From Sodalis sp. dw_96 (GTDB taxonomy: Bacteria > Pseudomonadota > Gammaproteobacteria > Enterobacterales > Enterobacteriaceae): a DNA stretch of 64,000 nucleotides. The translations under genes were made by a program, and so were the position numbers. The notes under the pieces were generated by a model. That model was given only the letters and a program-made list of their open reading frames with translations. It made no database searches and was not told the DNA's origin. The number at the start of each line of letters is the position of its first letter. Positions within the stretch are counted from its first letter, which is position 1. Where the stretch lies: assembly GCF_018449575.1 (NCBI RefSeq), contig NZ_JAAVUT010000006.1:1-64000 (forward strand), given 5' to 3'. This document shows positions 14,974 through 28,118 of this stretch, in pieces.

Positions 14974-16206
14974 TTATTTTCGTTCTTCATCTTCTGCTTT
15001 ATATGCCTTGCCAAACCGGCCAATAATTACTTTCCTGCCTTCTTCGATCTGAGCATCCACAAAGTTTGCCCATGCCTGAAGCATTTCCCGGCGTTGTCCA
15101 AGGTATTCCGCCCGGTTATAAACACCACGAACGCCGGCAATCTTATGCGCGAGACATTTTTCCACCCAGTCGGAATTATATCCTTGCTCATGCAGTAAGG
15201 TGCTGGCCGTGCGCCGGAAATCGTGGATAACAAAATCACGCAAATTCAGATCCAGCGTACGCACGGCGGCGTTAAGCGTTGTTTTAGAGATCGGGTGCCG
15301 GTAATCATTGCGGCTGGGGAACACATAGGGCGACGAACCCGCCAGAAATTTAAGTTCTTCAAACATGGCCAATGCCTGGCTGGACAAGGGAACCATATGC
15401 GCCTTATCCATTTTCATGCGCTCGGCTGGAATGCGCCATTCGGCGGTGAGAAAGTTAATTTCATCCCAGGTTGCCTCGATTAACTCGCTTTTGCGCACCA
15501 TACACAGAATCAGCAGGTGGAGGGCCAGCTTATGGCGCCGGTTCATGCCGGAGGTGTAAATACCGCGCAGCAATATACCGATCTCTTGCGCGGTCAGGGA
15601 AACATCCCGGCTGGACGCTTGCGCTATATAACGGGCTTCGATGGCGGCGGCGGGGTTGTTGAATATGATCCCACGCGAGATGGCATAGGCCAGCATGCGT
15701 TTCAGCACATTGCGGGCGAGGAGGGCGACATGATCGGAGCCGCGCAGCTTGATGCGGTCGATTACCTCCTGTACCTGTGCGGTGGTGAGGTCTTCGATCT
15801 TTAGCTGTCCGATAACGGGAATAATATCTTTATCGAGAATGCGTACAATATTGCGCGGGTGCCGGTTGGTACGCTCAACGATATCCGTCAGCCAGCGTTT
15901 GGAGAAGGCATCCACTGTAGTGGGTTCTTTTTGCTTGGTTTTATCTTGCTGCTTTTTCTGTGCCGGACTGACGCCATGGGCAATCATGGCACGGCACTCT
16001 TCGCGCCAGAGACGTGCTTCGGCCAGGGTAAATGCGGGGTATTCGCCCAGCGTTGCTTTCTGTGGCCTGCCGTTGAAGCGATAGCGCAAACGCCAGACTT
16101 TGCGGCCGGTGGGCAGTACCTCTATGACTAAACCACCGCTGTCGGCGACCTGGTATGCCCGCGCTTTTGCTGAAAGACTTCTTATCTTGGTATCTGAAAG
16201 CGCCAT
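14974..16206 (-). CDS. P4-type tyrosine integrase (DUF4102 N-terminus)
   Basis: This 410-residue protein begins MALSDTKIRSLSAKARAYQV and has GGLVIEVLPTGRKVWRLRY and the ATLGEYPAFTLAEAR segment of the DUF4102 arm-binding domain. A core-binding domain follows, then the catalytic region with R in MVRKSELIEATWDE, IHDFRRTASTLLHEQG, LAHKIAGVRGVYNRAEY (catalytic Tyr) and a basic tail. It catalyses site-specific integration and excision of a genomic island. Its promoter faces the 3' end of mnmE, so the att site is probably the mnmE terminus. The gene appears intact. Confidence 0.93.
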   Translation of the reverse strand: MALSDTKIRSLSAKARAYQVADSGGLVIEVLPTGRKVWRLRYRFNGRPQKATLGEYPAFTLAEARLWREECRAMIAHGVSPAQKKQQDKTKQKEPTTVDAFSKRWLTDIVERTNRHPRNIVRILDKDIIPVIGQLKIEDLTTAQVQEVIDRIKLRGSDHVALLARNVLKRMLAYAISRGIIFNNPAAAIEARYIAQASSRDVSLTAQEIGILLRGIYTSGMNRRHKLALHLLILCMVRKSELIEATWDEINFLTAEWRIPAERMKMDKAHMVPLSSQALAMFEELKFLAGSSPYVFPSRNDYRHPISKTTLNAAVRTLDLNLRDFVIHDFRRTASTLLHEQGYNSDWVEKCLAHKIAGVRGVYNRAEYLGQRREMLQAWANFVDAQIEEGRKVIIGRFGKAYKAEDEERK

Positions 16207-16220
16207 ATGTACCTCTTTAC

Positions 16221-16413
16221 TGTGTCCATATGTATGACTTTTAAGATGATGTTATATATGTATTTTTTATTAAAATCCCGTTCAGTGTGTCCATAAAAAA
16301 CCACTTTTGAGCATTTTTTATACTAAATTATGTGTCCATAATATGCGATTTATAGCTCAAAAAACAACCATGGACATAGGATAAAAATCACCATGGACAC
16401 ACTAATGGACATA
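16221..16413. repeat. Six TGTCCAT boxes upstream of the integrase
   Basis: TGTGTCCATA occurs in direct orientation at 16221-16230, 16286-16295 and 16331-16340. The reverse complement core ATGGACA occurs at about 16371, 16393 and 16405. All lie between the integrase start and the mnmE stop. Grouped short repeats of both orientations fit integrase arm sites or excisionase/repressor sites. The last three are followed by ATAAAAATC in two cases, extending the match. Confidence 0.6.
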
Positions 16414-16525
16414 AAAATCGCTGGCTCTTAACAGAAGGGAATAGACCTAAATAGAAATAAAAATCCCATAAAACAATCAGTCATATGGGATTAGCGGAAT
16501 TGGGTGGACGTCCACTGACCTGGAC

Positions 16526-16543
16526 TCACTTCCCGATACAAAA
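16526..16543 (-). other. Putative attachment-site core at the mnmE 3' end
   Basis: The last 18 bases of mnmE read TTTTGTATCGGGAAGTGA, closely resembling the 18-bp trmE/thdF 3' end that SGI1-type islands use as attB. A 12-bp perfect palindrome GTGGACGTCCAC sits at 16504-16515, just outside. I found no second copy of the 18-mer in the window, so the other end of the element would have to be to the left of position 1 or lost. Confidence 0.45.
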
Positions 16544-17890
16544 ACTCGAAAATATCCGCCCCAACAGATCATCCGACGTGAATTCTCCGGTAATCTCGCT
16601 CAAAGCCTGCTGCGCCAGTCGTAATTCCTCAGCCAATAGCTCCCCGGCGTAAGCACTCACCAACTGTTCTTTACCAATTACCAAACGTTCCGCCGCCGTA
16701 TCCAACGCCTGCAAATGGCGCCGACGGGCCAGGAACCCCCCCTCCAGGCTGCCGTTATAACCGATACTTTGCAGAAGGTGGTCGCGCAGCAGGTCGATGC
16801 CGGTGCTCGAATGAGCTGAAAGGGTAATAAGTGAGTGACCATTCACTTCGCTTACTGCTTCAGGTTCACCGGTCAAATCAGCTTTATTGCGAATCACTGT
16901 TATCGGCAAGGCGGCAGGCACCCTGGCGACGAATTCCGGCCACAGGGTATTGGGGTCGTTTACCGCGGTGGTGGTGCCGTCCACCATCAGCAGCACATGG
17001 TCCGCCTGTTCTATCTCTTGCCAGGCGCGCTCGATGCCGATGCGTTCCACTTCATCACCCGCTTCCCGCAGGCCGGCGGTATCGATGATATGCAGCGGCA
17101 TGCCGTTCAGCAGGATATGTTCCCGCAGGACATCGCGGGTGGTGCCGGCGATATCGGTGACGATGGCCGCTTCCCGGCCGGCCAATGCATTGAGCAGGCT
17201 GGATTTGCCGGCGTTGGGGCGACCGGCTATCACCACTTTCATGCCTTCCCGCAGCAGGCTGCCCTGACGGGCTTCGGACCGTACCGTTTTAAGCTCGTCC
17301 ATGACCTCGTTAAGGCGACGTTCAATCTTGCCGTCGGAGAGGAAGTCGATTTCTTCGTCGGGAAAGTCGATGGCGGCCTCGACATAGATGCGAAGGTTAG
17401 TAAGTGCTTCCACCAAATGCTGAATGCGCTGGGAGAAAACGCCCTGTAATGAATTCACCGCCGAGCGGGCGGCCTGCTGCGAGCTGGCGTCAATCAGGTC
17501 GGCTATGGCCTCGGCCTGGGCCAAATCAAGCTTGTCGTTAAGGAACGCCCGTTCAGAGAACTCTCCCGGACGGGCAATACGCACGCCTGGCAGCCCCAGG
17601 ACGCGTTTTATCAGCATATCCAATATCACCGGGCCACCGTGGCCGTGCAGCTCCAGTACGTCCTCTCCGGTGAAGGAATTCGGGCCGGGAAACCACAGGG
17701 CAATACCCTGATCGAGAACGGCCCCGTCCTGATCGCGAAACGGCAGATAATCGGCATAGCGGGGTTTGGGTAACTTGCCGAGCAACTGGCGCGCCGCCTC
17801 GGTGGCCAACCGGCCGGAAATCCGCACGATGCCAACCCCGCCGCGTCCCGGCGGTGTGGCAAGGGCTACAATGGTATCGGATTGGCTCAT
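16526..17890 (-). CDS. mnmE: tRNA uridine-5-carboxymethylaminomethyl(34) synthesis GTPase MnmE
   Basis: This 454-residue protein opens with the family N-terminus ([20 protein letters not shown]). A formyl-THF-binding domain is followed by a central G domain with [14 protein letters not shown] (about residues 222-235), DIAGTTRD and [16 protein letters not shown], and the C-terminal FCIGK whose Cys is catalytic. With MnmG it makes the cmnm5 group on the wobble uridine of tRNAs. The C-terminus is complete, so island insertion here left the gene intact. It lies downstream of yidC on the same strand, separated by a terminator. Confidence 0.97.
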   Translation of the reverse strand: MSQSDTIVALATPPGRGGVGIVRISGRLATEAARQLLGKLPKPRYADYLPFRDQDGAVLDQGIALWFPGPNSFTGEDVLELHGHGGPVILDMLIKRVLGLPGVRIARPGEFSERAFLNDKLDLAQAEAIADLIDASSQQAARSAVNSLQGVFSQRIQHLVEALTNLRIYVEAAIDFPDEEIDFLSDGKIERRLNEVMDELKTVRSEARQGSLLREGMKVVIAGRPNAGKSSLLNALAGREAAIVTDIAGTTRDVLREHILLNGMPLHIIDTAGLREAGDEVERIGIERAWQEIEQADHVLLMVDGTTTAVNDPNTLWPEFVARVPAALPITVIRNKADLTGEPEAVSEVNGHSLITLSAHSSTGIDLLRDHLLQSIGYNGSLEGGFLARRRHLQALDTAAERLVIGKEQLVSAYAGELLAEELRLAQQALSEITGEFTSDDLLGRIFSSFCIGK

Positions 17891-17929
17891 GCTGTTCTCT
17901 CTTCGCGCCTGGGCCGGCGCACGTAATAA

Positions 17930-17956
17930 AAAAGGCGGTCATATGACCGCCTTTTC
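17930..17956 (-). terminator. Bidirectional terminator after yidC
   Basis: AAAGGCGGTCAT and ATGACCGCCTTT form a perfect stem flanked by A-run and T-run, immediately past the yidC stop and upstream of mnmE. It ends the rpmH-rnpA-yidD-yidC transcript. Confidence 0.8.
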
Positions 17957-17976
17957 AGACTGTCTTCGGAACAAGA

Positions 17977-19623
17977 CTAGGTTTTCTTCTTATCCCGGCT
18001 GTGCAAACCGCGTTTTTCCAGGCCGCGATAAATCAGCTGCTGCTGGATAATGGTCACCATATTGCTGATGATATAGTACAGCACCAGACCTGACGGGAAC
18101 CACAGGAAGAATACGGTAAAGATCACCGGCATAAAGGTCATGACCTTCTGCTGCATCGGGTCGGCGACGGTGGTGGGCGACATCTTCTGAATGAAGAACA
18201 TCGTGATGCCCATCAGAACCGGCAGGATGTAATAGGGGTCCTGGGCGGAAAGATCTTGTATCCACAGGACAAACGGCGCGCCGCGCAGTTCAATGGAGCC
18301 CATCAGCATATAATACAGCGCCAGGAAGATCGGCATCTGTACTACCAGCGGCAAACAGCCCCCCAGCGGATTGACCTTCTCGGTCTTATACAGCGCCATC
18401 ATTTCCTGGCTCATGCGCTGTTTGTCGTCACCGATACGTTCACGCATGGCCGCCAGTTTCGGCTGCAGCATGCGCATTTTCGCCATGGAGGTGTATTGCG
18501 CTTTAGTCAGCGGATACATGATGCCTCGGACGATAAAGGTGATGACGATAATCGAGAAGCCCCAGTTACCGACGTAGCTATGGATAAACTTCAGCAGCTT
18601 GAACAGCGGTTGGCTGATAAACCATAGCCAGCCGTAATCCACGGTTAAATCCAAATGCGGCGCGATGGCGGCCATTTTGTCCTGGATTTCCGGGCCGACC
18701 CATAAAGTCGCGGCAAGAGTATTCTGCGCGCCCGGGGCCACGGATACCGGCGTGGCTTTAAAGCCTACCGCCGCTTGGCCGTTGTCCAGGTTGCTGGTGA
18801 AGAAATTATGGTTGCCCGGGGTTTGCGGGATCCAGGCGGTGGCGAAATATTGCTGCAACATGGCAACCCAGCCGCCCTGGGTGTTGATGTTCAGGTCCCC
18901 GTCTTTGATATTGCTGAAGCTGTATTTCTTGTATTTGGTATCGTTTGACGAGTATGCCGCGCCGCGGTAGGTATGCAGCGCAAAGTTGCTGCTGCTGGTA
19001 TCGCGATGCTTGGGCAGATCCACCGACTGCTTCAATTGGCCGAACATGACCAGTTCAAGGGGTTTGTCGCTGGTGTTGTTAACGCTGTATTCCACATTCA
19101 CCGCGTAATCGCCGCGCTTGAGGATAAAGGTCTTGGTATAAACGACGCCGTCCGGGGCGGTATAGGTCAGGGGTACGCGCAGCTCGCCCTGGTTATCCGC
19201 CAGGACATAGGTGTCCTGATTGATATTGTAAAGCGGACGTTCGCCGTTGGCCGGATTGTCCGGGCCGTTTTTGCCGGTCAGGCCGCTTTGCGCCTGATAA
19301 ACAAACTCGGGGGAGGTTTCAAGCAAATGGAAAGGTTGGTCTGAACCCAATTTATCAGGATAAGTCAGCAAGTGGGCCTGTTCGATATCGCCGCCACGGG
19401 TATTGATGGAAAGCGACAGAACGTCGGTTTTCACTTTGATCAATTGCCCTTGTCCACTGGCGGGTAAACCCTGGTTTGCTGCGTCACCGGTGGCTGTGTT
19501 CGCTGTCTGTTGCGTAGTCTGAACCGTCGTTGGCTGCGGAGTATGGTCCGTTTGCCAGGCTTGCCAGATCATGAAAGACACGAACAGCAGAGCGATGAAA
19601 AGAAGATTGCGTTGCGAATCCAT
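17977..19623 (-). CDS. yidC: Membrane protein insertase YidC
   Basis: This 548-residue protein has an N-terminal membrane anchor (about residues 5-22, [17 protein letters not shown]) and a large periplasmic domain. The conserved insertase core starts at about residue 345 with [40 protein letters not shown] and [17 protein letters not shown]. It inserts inner-membrane proteins alone or with SecYEG. The usual neighbours yidD and rnpA lie immediately upstream (2-base gap to yidD). Length and motifs match E. coli. Confidence 0.98.
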   Translation of the reverse strand: MDSQRNLLFIALLFVSFMIWQAWQTDHTPQPTTVQTTQQTANTATGDAANQGLPASGQGQLIKVKTDVLSLSINTRGGDIEQAHLLTYPDKLGSDQPFHLLETSPEFVYQAQSGLTGKNGPDNPANGERPLYNINQDTYVLADNQGELRVPLTYTAPDGVVYTKTFILKRGDYAVNVEYSVNNTSDKPLELVMFGQLKQSVDLPKHRDTSSSNFALHTYRGAAYSSNDTKYKKYSFSNIKDGDLNINTQGGWVAMLQQYFATAWIPQTPGNHNFFTSNLDNGQAAVGFKATPVSVAPGAQNTLAATLWVGPEIQDKMAAIAPHLDLTVDYGWLWFISQPLFKLLKFIHSYVGNWGFSIIVITFIVRGIMYPLTKAQYTSMAKMRMLQPKLAAMRERIGDDKQRMSQEMMALYKTEKVNPLGGCLPLVVQMPIFLALYYMLMGSIELRGAPFVLWIQDLSAQDPYYILPVLMGITMFFIQKMSPTTVADPMQQKVMTFMPVIFTVFFLWFPSGLVLYYIISNMVTIIQQQLIYRGLEKRGLHSRDKKKT

Positions 19624-19625
19624 CG

Positions 19626-19883
19626 TTAATGTTCTCTGTTATCGTTGGTTTTCGGCGGCACGGGGTCATCGCCACCTGGGTTCAAAGGGTGGCATTTTAA
19701 TACGCGTTTCAATGTCAACCAACTGCCTTTTAACATACCGAACCTGCGTATTGCCTCGATACCGTATTGCGAGCATGTGGGCTGGAACCGGCAATGAGGT
19801 CCCAGCAACGGGCTGATATAGAGTTGATACATGCGTATCAACCCGATTAACAGCCCGGAGACTGGCGACAGTGGCGGCGCCAT
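19626..19883 (-). CDS. yidD: Membrane protein insertion efficiency factor YidD
   Basis: This 85-residue protein has the defining cysteine-rich stretch [20 protein letters not shown] then [11 protein letters not shown] and [14 protein letters not shown]. It is a small amphipathic membrane-associated protein that assists YidC-dependent insertion. It overlaps the end of rnpA by 37 bases and precedes yidC by two, the standard enterobacterial layout. Confidence 0.96.
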   Translation of the reverse strand: MAPPLSPVSGLLIGLIRMYQLYISPLLGPHCRFQPTCSQYGIEAIRRFGMLKGSWLTLKRVLKCHPLNPGGDDPVPPKTNDNREH

Positions 19884-20206
19884 AACTTTTCCAACGCTTC
19901 CGTCAAAGCGTGATTATTCAAATCCGCCACCCCTTTTTTGGCGATAACGACAAAATCCATTGCGGGCAGGGCGTGCTGGTGCATCCGAAAGCTTTCTCGT
20001 GTAAGACGCTTGATCCGGTTTCGTTCATGAGCCCGTTTTACATGTTTTTTGGCGACTGTCAGACCGACGCGGGGATGCCCCAGCATATTCAGGCGGCCGA
20101 GGATGGTGATTTGCGGCGTGCCGGCCCGTTGTGGCTGCTGGAAGACGAAAGTAAAATGATTGGGAGTTAACAACCGTAACTCCCTGGGAAATGCGAGCGT
20201 AACCAC
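19847..20206 (-). CDS. rnpA: Ribonuclease P protein component
   Basis: This 119-residue basic protein has [20 protein letters not shown] and the RNR signature [20 protein letters not shown] near residues 53-72. It binds the M1 RNA and helps cleave 5' leaders from pre-tRNA. It follows rpmH by 17 bases and overlaps yidD. Confidence 0.97.
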   Translation of the reverse strand: MVTLAFPRELRLLTPNHFTFVFQQPQRAGTPQITILGRLNMLGHPRVGLTVAKKHVKRAHERNRIKRLTRESFRMHQHALPAMDFVVIAKKGVADLNNHALTEALEKLWRRHCRQSPGC

Positions 20207-20223
20207 CCGGGGGGTTAGCTTTA

Positions 20224-20997
<774 letters not shown>

Positions 20998-22401
20998 GTG
21001 TCACTTTCGCTTTGGCAGCAATGTCTTGCCCGACTACAGGATGAGTTACCTGCCACAGAATTCAGTATGTGGATACGCCCTCTTCAGGCGGAACTGAGTG
21101 ACAACACTCTGGCATTGTACGCCCCCAACCGTTTTGTCCTGGACTGGGTGCGCGATAAGTATTTGAATAATATCAATGGGTTATTAAACGATTTTTGTGG
21201 TACAGACGCGCCTTTGCTGCGGTTTGAGGTGGGAAGCAAGCCGCCCTTGTCGGTGGTGATCAGTCCTCAGCCGGTGAATCACGTTAATAACAATAATAAT
21301 GAGGCGCCGGTGCAGGCGGTTCGGCCCAGGCCCACGCGGCCAAGCTGGGACAGTTCGCCGGTGCAGCCGGAGCTCTCTTATCGTTCAAACGTTAACCCCA
21401 AGCACAATTTCGATAACTTTGTCGAAGGGAAATCCAACCAGCTGGCGCGCGCGGCGGCGCGGCAAGTGGCGGACAACCCCGGCGGCGCTTACAATCCGCT
21501 GTTCCTATACGGCGGAACGGGCCTGGGGAAAACGCATCTGCTGCATGCGGTGGGCAACGGCATTATGGCGCGTAAAGCCAATGCCAAGGTGGTCTATATG
21601 CATTCGGAACGTTTTGTGCAGGATATGGTGAAAGCGCTGCAGAATAACGCTATCGAGGAGTTCAAACGCTATTATCGCTCCGTGGACGCCCTTCTTATTG
21701 ATGATATTCAATTTTTTGCCAATAAGGAGCGTTCTCAGGAAGAGTTTTTCCATACCTTTAATGCTTTGCTGGAAGGAAATCAGCAGATCATCCTGACGTC
21801 CGATCGTTATCCCAAAGAGATTAACGGGGTGGAAGATCGCTTGAAGTCGCGTTTCGGCTGGGGCCTGACGGTGGCCATCGAGCCGCCGGAGCTGGAGACG
21901 CGGGTGGCCATCCTGATGAAAAAAGCCGATGAGAACGATATTCGGCTGCCTGGGGAAGTGGCGTTTTTTATCGCGAAACGTTTACGTTCCAACGTCCGTG
22001 AACTGGAAGGGGCGTTGAACCGGGTGATTGCCAACGCCAACTTCACCGGCCGGGCAATTACCATAGATTTTGTGCGAGAAGCGCTGCGGGATTTGCTGGC
22101 GCTGCAGGAAAAACTCGTCACCATCGATAATATCCAGAAAACCGTGGCGGAATATTATAAAATCAAAGTGGCCGATCTGCTCTCAAAACGGCGTTCCCGT
22201 TCGGTGGCGCGGCCCAGGCAAATGGCTATGGCGTTGTCGAAGGAATTGACCAATCATAGCCTGCCGGAGATTGGCGACGCTTTCGGCGGACGCGATCATA
22301 CTACAGTGTTACACGCTTGCCGCAAGATTGAGCAGCTGCGTGAAGAAAGTCACGATATTAAAGAAGATTTCTCCAACTTAATCAGAACATTATCTTCCTA
22401 A
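20998..22401 (+). CDS. dnaA: Chromosomal replication initiator protein DnaA
   Basis: The GTG start at 20998 is chosen because the protein then begins with [20 protein letters not shown] as in E. coli and GGAG lies 7-8 bases before it; the upstream extension is leader. The 467-residue product has domain I, a proline/asparagine-rich linker, Walker A in [13 protein letters not shown] and Walker [10 protein letters not shown]. It ends with the DNA-binding signature [20 protein letters not shown]. It opens oriC and represses its own promoter. It starts the dnaA-dnaN-recF-gyrB operon, with 2 bases to dnaN. oriC itself is not in this window as far as I can see. Confidence 0.98.
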   Translation: MSLSLWQQCLARLQDELPATEFSMWIRPLQAELSDNTLALYAPNRFVLDWVRDKYLNNINGLLNDFCGTDAPLLRFEVGSKPPLSVVISPQPVNHVNNNNNEAPVQAVRPRPTRPSWDSSPVQPELSYRSNVNPKHNFDNFVEGKSNQLARAAARQVADNPGGAYNPLFLYGGTGLGKTHLLHAVGNGIMARKANAKVVYMHSERFVQDMVKALQNNAIEEFKRYYRSVDALLIDDIQFFANKERSQEEFFHTFNALLEGNQQIILTSDRYPKEINGVEDRLKSRFGWGLTVAIEPPELETRVAILMKKADENDIRLPGEVAFFIAKRLRSNVRELEGALNRVIANANFTGRAITIDFVREALRDLLALQEKLVTIDNIQKTVAEYYKIKVADLLSKRRSRSVARPRQMAMALSKELTNHSLPEIGDAFGGRDHTTVLHACRKIEQLREESHDIKEDFSNLIRTLSS

Positions 22402-22403
22402 CT

Positions 22404-23504
22404 ATGAAATTTATCGTTGAACGCGAGCATTTGCTTAAACCTCTGCAGCAGGTTAGCAGCCCGTTAGGCGGGCGACCCACCCTACCGATCCTGGGCAATT
22501 TATTATTGCAGGTGGCGGAGGACCGGCTATCGCTGACCGGTACCGATCTGGAGATGGAAATGGTGGCGCAAGTCGCCCTGTCTCAGCCCCACGAGCCCGG
22601 CGCCACCACCGTGCCCGCGCGCAAATTTTTCGATATTTGCCGCGGTTTGCCCGATGGTGCGGAAATCACCGTGATGCAGGAAAACGATCGCATGCTGATC
22701 CGGTCGGGGCGAAGCCGTTTTTCATTGTCCACCCTGCCCGCCACCGATTTTCCCAATCTTGATGATTGGCAAAGCGAGGTGGAGTTCACCTTGCCTCAAG
22801 CCACGTTGAAACGATTGATTGAATCCACCCAGTTCTCCATGGCGCATCAGGATGTGCGATACTATCTGAACGGCATGCTGTTCGAGACCGAAGGCGAAGA
22901 TTTGCGTACCGTCGCCACCGACGGGCATCGCCTGGCGGTATGTTCCATGCCGGTGGGCCAGACGCTGCCGACTCATTCGGTCATCGTGCCTCGTAAAGGG
23001 GTGATGGAATTGATGAGGATGCTGGATGGTGGAGAAACGCCGTTAACGCTGCAAATAGGCAGCAATAATATCCGTGCCCGCGTCGGTGATTATATTTTTA
23101 CCTCAAAGCTGGTTGACGGTCGTTTTCCCGATTATCGCCGGGTGCTGCCTAAAAATCCGGACAAGACCCTGGAAGCCGGTTGTGATGTGCTAAAGCAGGC
23201 TTTTGCCCGTGCGGCCATTCTGTCCAATGAAAAATTTCGCGGCGTGCGCCTGTACCTCAGCAACGATCAGCTGAAAATCACCGCTAATAATCCCGAACAG
23301 GAAGAAGCGGAAGAAATTCTGGACGTCTCTTATCAGGGGACCGAAATGGAAATCGGTTTTAACGTCAGCTATGTGCTGGATGTACTGAATGCGCTGAAAA
23401 GCGAACAGGTCCGGCTGTTGCTGACCGACGGGGTGTCGAGTGTGCAAATCGAAGACTGCGCCAGCCAGGCGGCGGCCTATGTTGTTATGCCGATGCGTCT
23501 CTAG
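22404..23504 (+). CDS. dnaN: DNA polymerase III subunit beta (sliding clamp)
   Basis: This 366-residue protein begins MKFIVEREHLLKPLQQVSSP and ends with YVVMPMRL, the same length and ends as E. coli DnaN. Three repeated clamp domains are present. It forms the ring that tethers Pol III to DNA. It starts two bases after dnaA and precedes recF. Confidence 0.98.
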   Translation: MKFIVEREHLLKPLQQVSSPLGGRPTLPILGNLLLQVAEDRLSLTGTDLEMEMVAQVALSQPHEPGATTVPARKFFDICRGLPDGAEITVMQENDRMLIRSGRSRFSLSTLPATDFPNLDDWQSEVEFTLPQATLKRLIESTQFSMAHQDVRYYLNGMLFETEGEDLRTVATDGHRLAVCSMPVGQTLPTHSVIVPRKGVMELMRMLDGGETPLTLQIGSNNIRARVGDYIFTSKLVDGRFPDYRRVLPKNPDKTLEAGCDVLKQAFARAAILSNEKFRGVRLYLSNDQLKITANNPEQEEAEEILDVSYQGTEMEIGFNVSYVLDVLNALKSEQVRLLLTDGVSSVQIEDCASQAAAYVVMPMRL

Positions 23505-23529
23505 AGATGTGGTAAGGTAGTGTGACTGA

Positions 23530-24624
23530 ATGGCCCTATCGCGTCTTCTCATCCGTGATTTTCGTAATATCGAGTCCGCCGATTTGGCCCCGGCCGCTGA
23601 TTTCAATTTTTTGGTCGGTGCCAACGGCAGCGGGAAAACCAGCGTCTTGGAAGCCATTTATACCCTCGGACACGGCAGGGCGTTCCGCAGTTTGCAGGTG
23701 GGGCGCGTTATTCGTCACGAGCAGCCGGAGTTTACGCTGCATGGCCGCATAGATGGCATAGAAATAGGCGCACGGCAAACGTCGGTGGGTTTGAGTAAAA
23801 ACCGGCTTGGGGATAACCGGGTACGCATAGATGGCAGCGACGGGCATAAAGTCGCTGAGCTGGCCCAACTGTTGCCCATGCAGCTCATTACCCCGGAGGG
23901 TTTCACCCTGTTGAACGGGGGTCCGAAATACCGCCGTGCCTTTATGGATTGGGGGTGTTTTCATAACGAGCCGGGTTTTTTCACCGCTTGGAGTAACCTG
24001 AAGCGTTTGCTCAAACAGCGAAATGCGGCTTTACGCCAGGTAAGTCGCTATGCGCAGCTACGCGCCTGGGATCAGGAACTTATCCCCCTGGCGGCCCAGA
24101 TAAGCAGCTGGCGTGCCCATTACAGCGAAGCGATAGCGGTGGATATCACCGCGACCTGCGCCTTGTTTTTACCGGAGTTCCAGCTGGATTTCAGTTTTCA
24201 GCGCGGCTGGGATCGCGAGAGTGATTACGGCGAGCTGCTGGAGCGTCAGTTTGAGCGCGATCGAGCATTAACCTATACTGCGTCTGGCCCGCACAAGGCG
24301 GATTTTCGCATTCGCGCCGAGGGGGTCCCGGTTGAGGATTTGTTGTCCCGCGGTCAGTTGAAATTACTAATGTGCGCCCTGCGTTTGGCGCAGGGAGAGT
24401 TCCTGACCCGCCATAGCGGTAGACAATGCCTCTATCTGATAGATGATTTTGCCTCAGAGCTTGATGCCGGCCGCCGCAGGCTGCTGGCCGAGCGCTTGAA
24501 AGCCACCCGGGCCCAGGTTTTTGTCAGCGCGCTGAGCGCTGAACAAATCCGTGATATTACGGATGAAAAGGGCAGGATGTTCCTGGTGGAACAGGGTAAA
24601 ATACGTATTCAATCCGAAGTTTAA
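23530..24624 (+). CDS. recF: DNA replication/repair protein RecF
   Basis: This 364-residue SMC-like ATPase has Walker [21 protein letters not shown] (about residues 30-49), the ABC signature-type [20 protein letters not shown] and Walker [13 protein letters not shown]. With RecO and RecR it loads RecA at gaps. It sits between dnaN and gyrB in the standard operon. Confidence 0.97.
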   Translation: MALSRLLIRDFRNIESADLAPAADFNFLVGANGSGKTSVLEAIYTLGHGRAFRSLQVGRVIRHEQPEFTLHGRIDGIEIGARQTSVGLSKNRLGDNRVRIDGSDGHKVAELAQLLPMQLITPEGFTLLNGGPKYRRAFMDWGCFHNEPGFFTAWSNLKRLLKQRNAALRQVSRYAQLRAWDQELIPLAAQISSWRAHYSEAIAVDITATCALFLPEFQLDFSFQRGWDRESDYGELLERQFERDRALTYTASGPHKADFRIRAEGVPVEDLLSRGQLKLLMCALRLAQGEFLTRHSGRQCLYLIDDFASELDAGRRRLLAERLKATRAQVFVSALSAEQIRDITDEKGRMFLVEQGKIRIQSEV

Positions 24625-27057
<2,433 letters not shown>

Positions 27058-27103
27058 CCGCTGCAATAGCGTATGCCGGCTTTCGCTTGACGTAGACATA
27101 AAG

Positions 27104-27126
27104 AAAGGCAGCCATTGGCTGCCTTT
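27104..27126 (+). terminator. gyrB terminator
   Basis: AAAGGCAGCC and GGCTGCCTTT form a perfect 10-bp stem with an ATT loop and a short T-run, 47 bases after the gyrB stop. Confidence 0.85.
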
Positions 27127-27230
27127 TCCATAACCCATACTTATATATTATTTGTTTTTATTAAATATAATTAAATATGATCTCTATTATTTAATTAATA
27201 TTTTATAGCCATCTTTTATTAGCCTGGATA

Positions 27231-27340
27231 TTTACACCTGCACTCTACTTCTTATATAATGCGATCGTTGTCGAGTTAGGGGTAAGTCAATTTAATGGAA
27301 CGACAACGGTAACTGCCGCGCCATTTTTTGGCGCGGCGTT
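27231..27340 (+). ncRNA. Candidate small RNA with its own promoter and terminator-like hairpin
   Basis: A near-consensus sigma-70 promoter (TTTACA at 27231-27236, an 18-base spacer, TATAAT at 27255-27260) points at a short transcript starting near 27266. The transcript would form a first stem CGTTGTCG/CGACAACG (27266-27273 with 27301-27308). A strong second stem follows, GCCGCGCCA/TGGCGCGGC (27315-27323 with 27329-27337), then GTTTCC. There is no open frame of note. The predicted RNA is about 75-80 bases. The T-run is weak, so termination is less certain than initiation. Confidence 0.5.
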
Positions 27341-28118
27341 TCCTTAGGAAAAAATATGTTCGAAGCACTATAATTTCTATTTAGCATTGCAATAAATATT
27401 TCAGTAAAATCATTTACTTATTAATTGATATTAATACTCCTTCATTTCGACCTCTTCTCCTTTGACCTTGTTACTAAGCCGTTTTCAGCGTTGATTTGCT
27501 GAGTAAATTCTCTGCGAAAGCATCACCCGATAATTGTACAATATTTAATTATTTAGTTTTTATCAATAAAATATGAAATGAGAGGCTTTAATGAACCACC
27601 CTTGGCCTGGTCAGCGTCCGAAGGAGGAAACCCTCGATGATATAACAGGTAATGGCCTTAGGCTCGAACAGCCATACTTCGACGCGCAGCTTTCCATTTT
27701 CCGGTTTAATCTTCACCAGTGATTTCGTTTTCATATTTACCCTTCCTTTGGGTTTGCTACTTTTATGTCGTTCAATGACGGGTGATCAATAATAAATTAT
27801 TCACATAGAAAGTCTAACGAAAGAAGGTTAGAAATATTTATTAGTAATGAATAAATTCAATAATAATTTAATAGGCTGAAGTATTTTTAATATTAAAGGA
27901 TAATATGATGAGCCCATTTAGAATACCTTTCAGCGTAATTACCGGCAAGGTACTTTATGGTCATATTACCTTGTGGGGTGCCGGCAAATCGGGAGCGACA
28001 CGAAACATTCAGCGTCCGTAGTGGATTTGCGCTATTATCGGTTAGTTTCGTATGATGATTGAGTGATGGCGGAATGGCGACTTCTTCTGGCTTTCCGCCA
28101 CAGCCTAAAGAGGGTGCA
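27341..28118. other. AT-rich gap between gyrB and yidA with one small ORF
   Basis: Apart from the small ORF at 27588-27734 (separate entry), I see no gene in these 780 bases. The stretch 27341-27560 and 27790-27960 is very AT-rich, unlike the surrounding housekeeping genes. Confidence 0.35.
27588..27734 (-). CDS. Hypothetical small protein (48 aa)
   Basis: The frame reads MKTKSLVKIKPENGKLRVEV, then WLFEPKAITCYIIEGFLLRT, and ends RPRVVH. AGGAAGGG lies 5-8 bases before the ATG, a very good ribosome-binding site. A plausible promoter (TTAGAC, 17 bases, TATTAT) lies upstream on the minus strand. I do not recognise a family. The short basic protein with a hydrophobic patch and its own start signals could be a small toxin or regulator, but there is no direct evidence. 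Confidence 0.4.
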   Translation of the reverse strand: MKTKSLVKIKPENGKLRVEVWLFEPKAITCYIIEGFLLRTLTRPRVVH

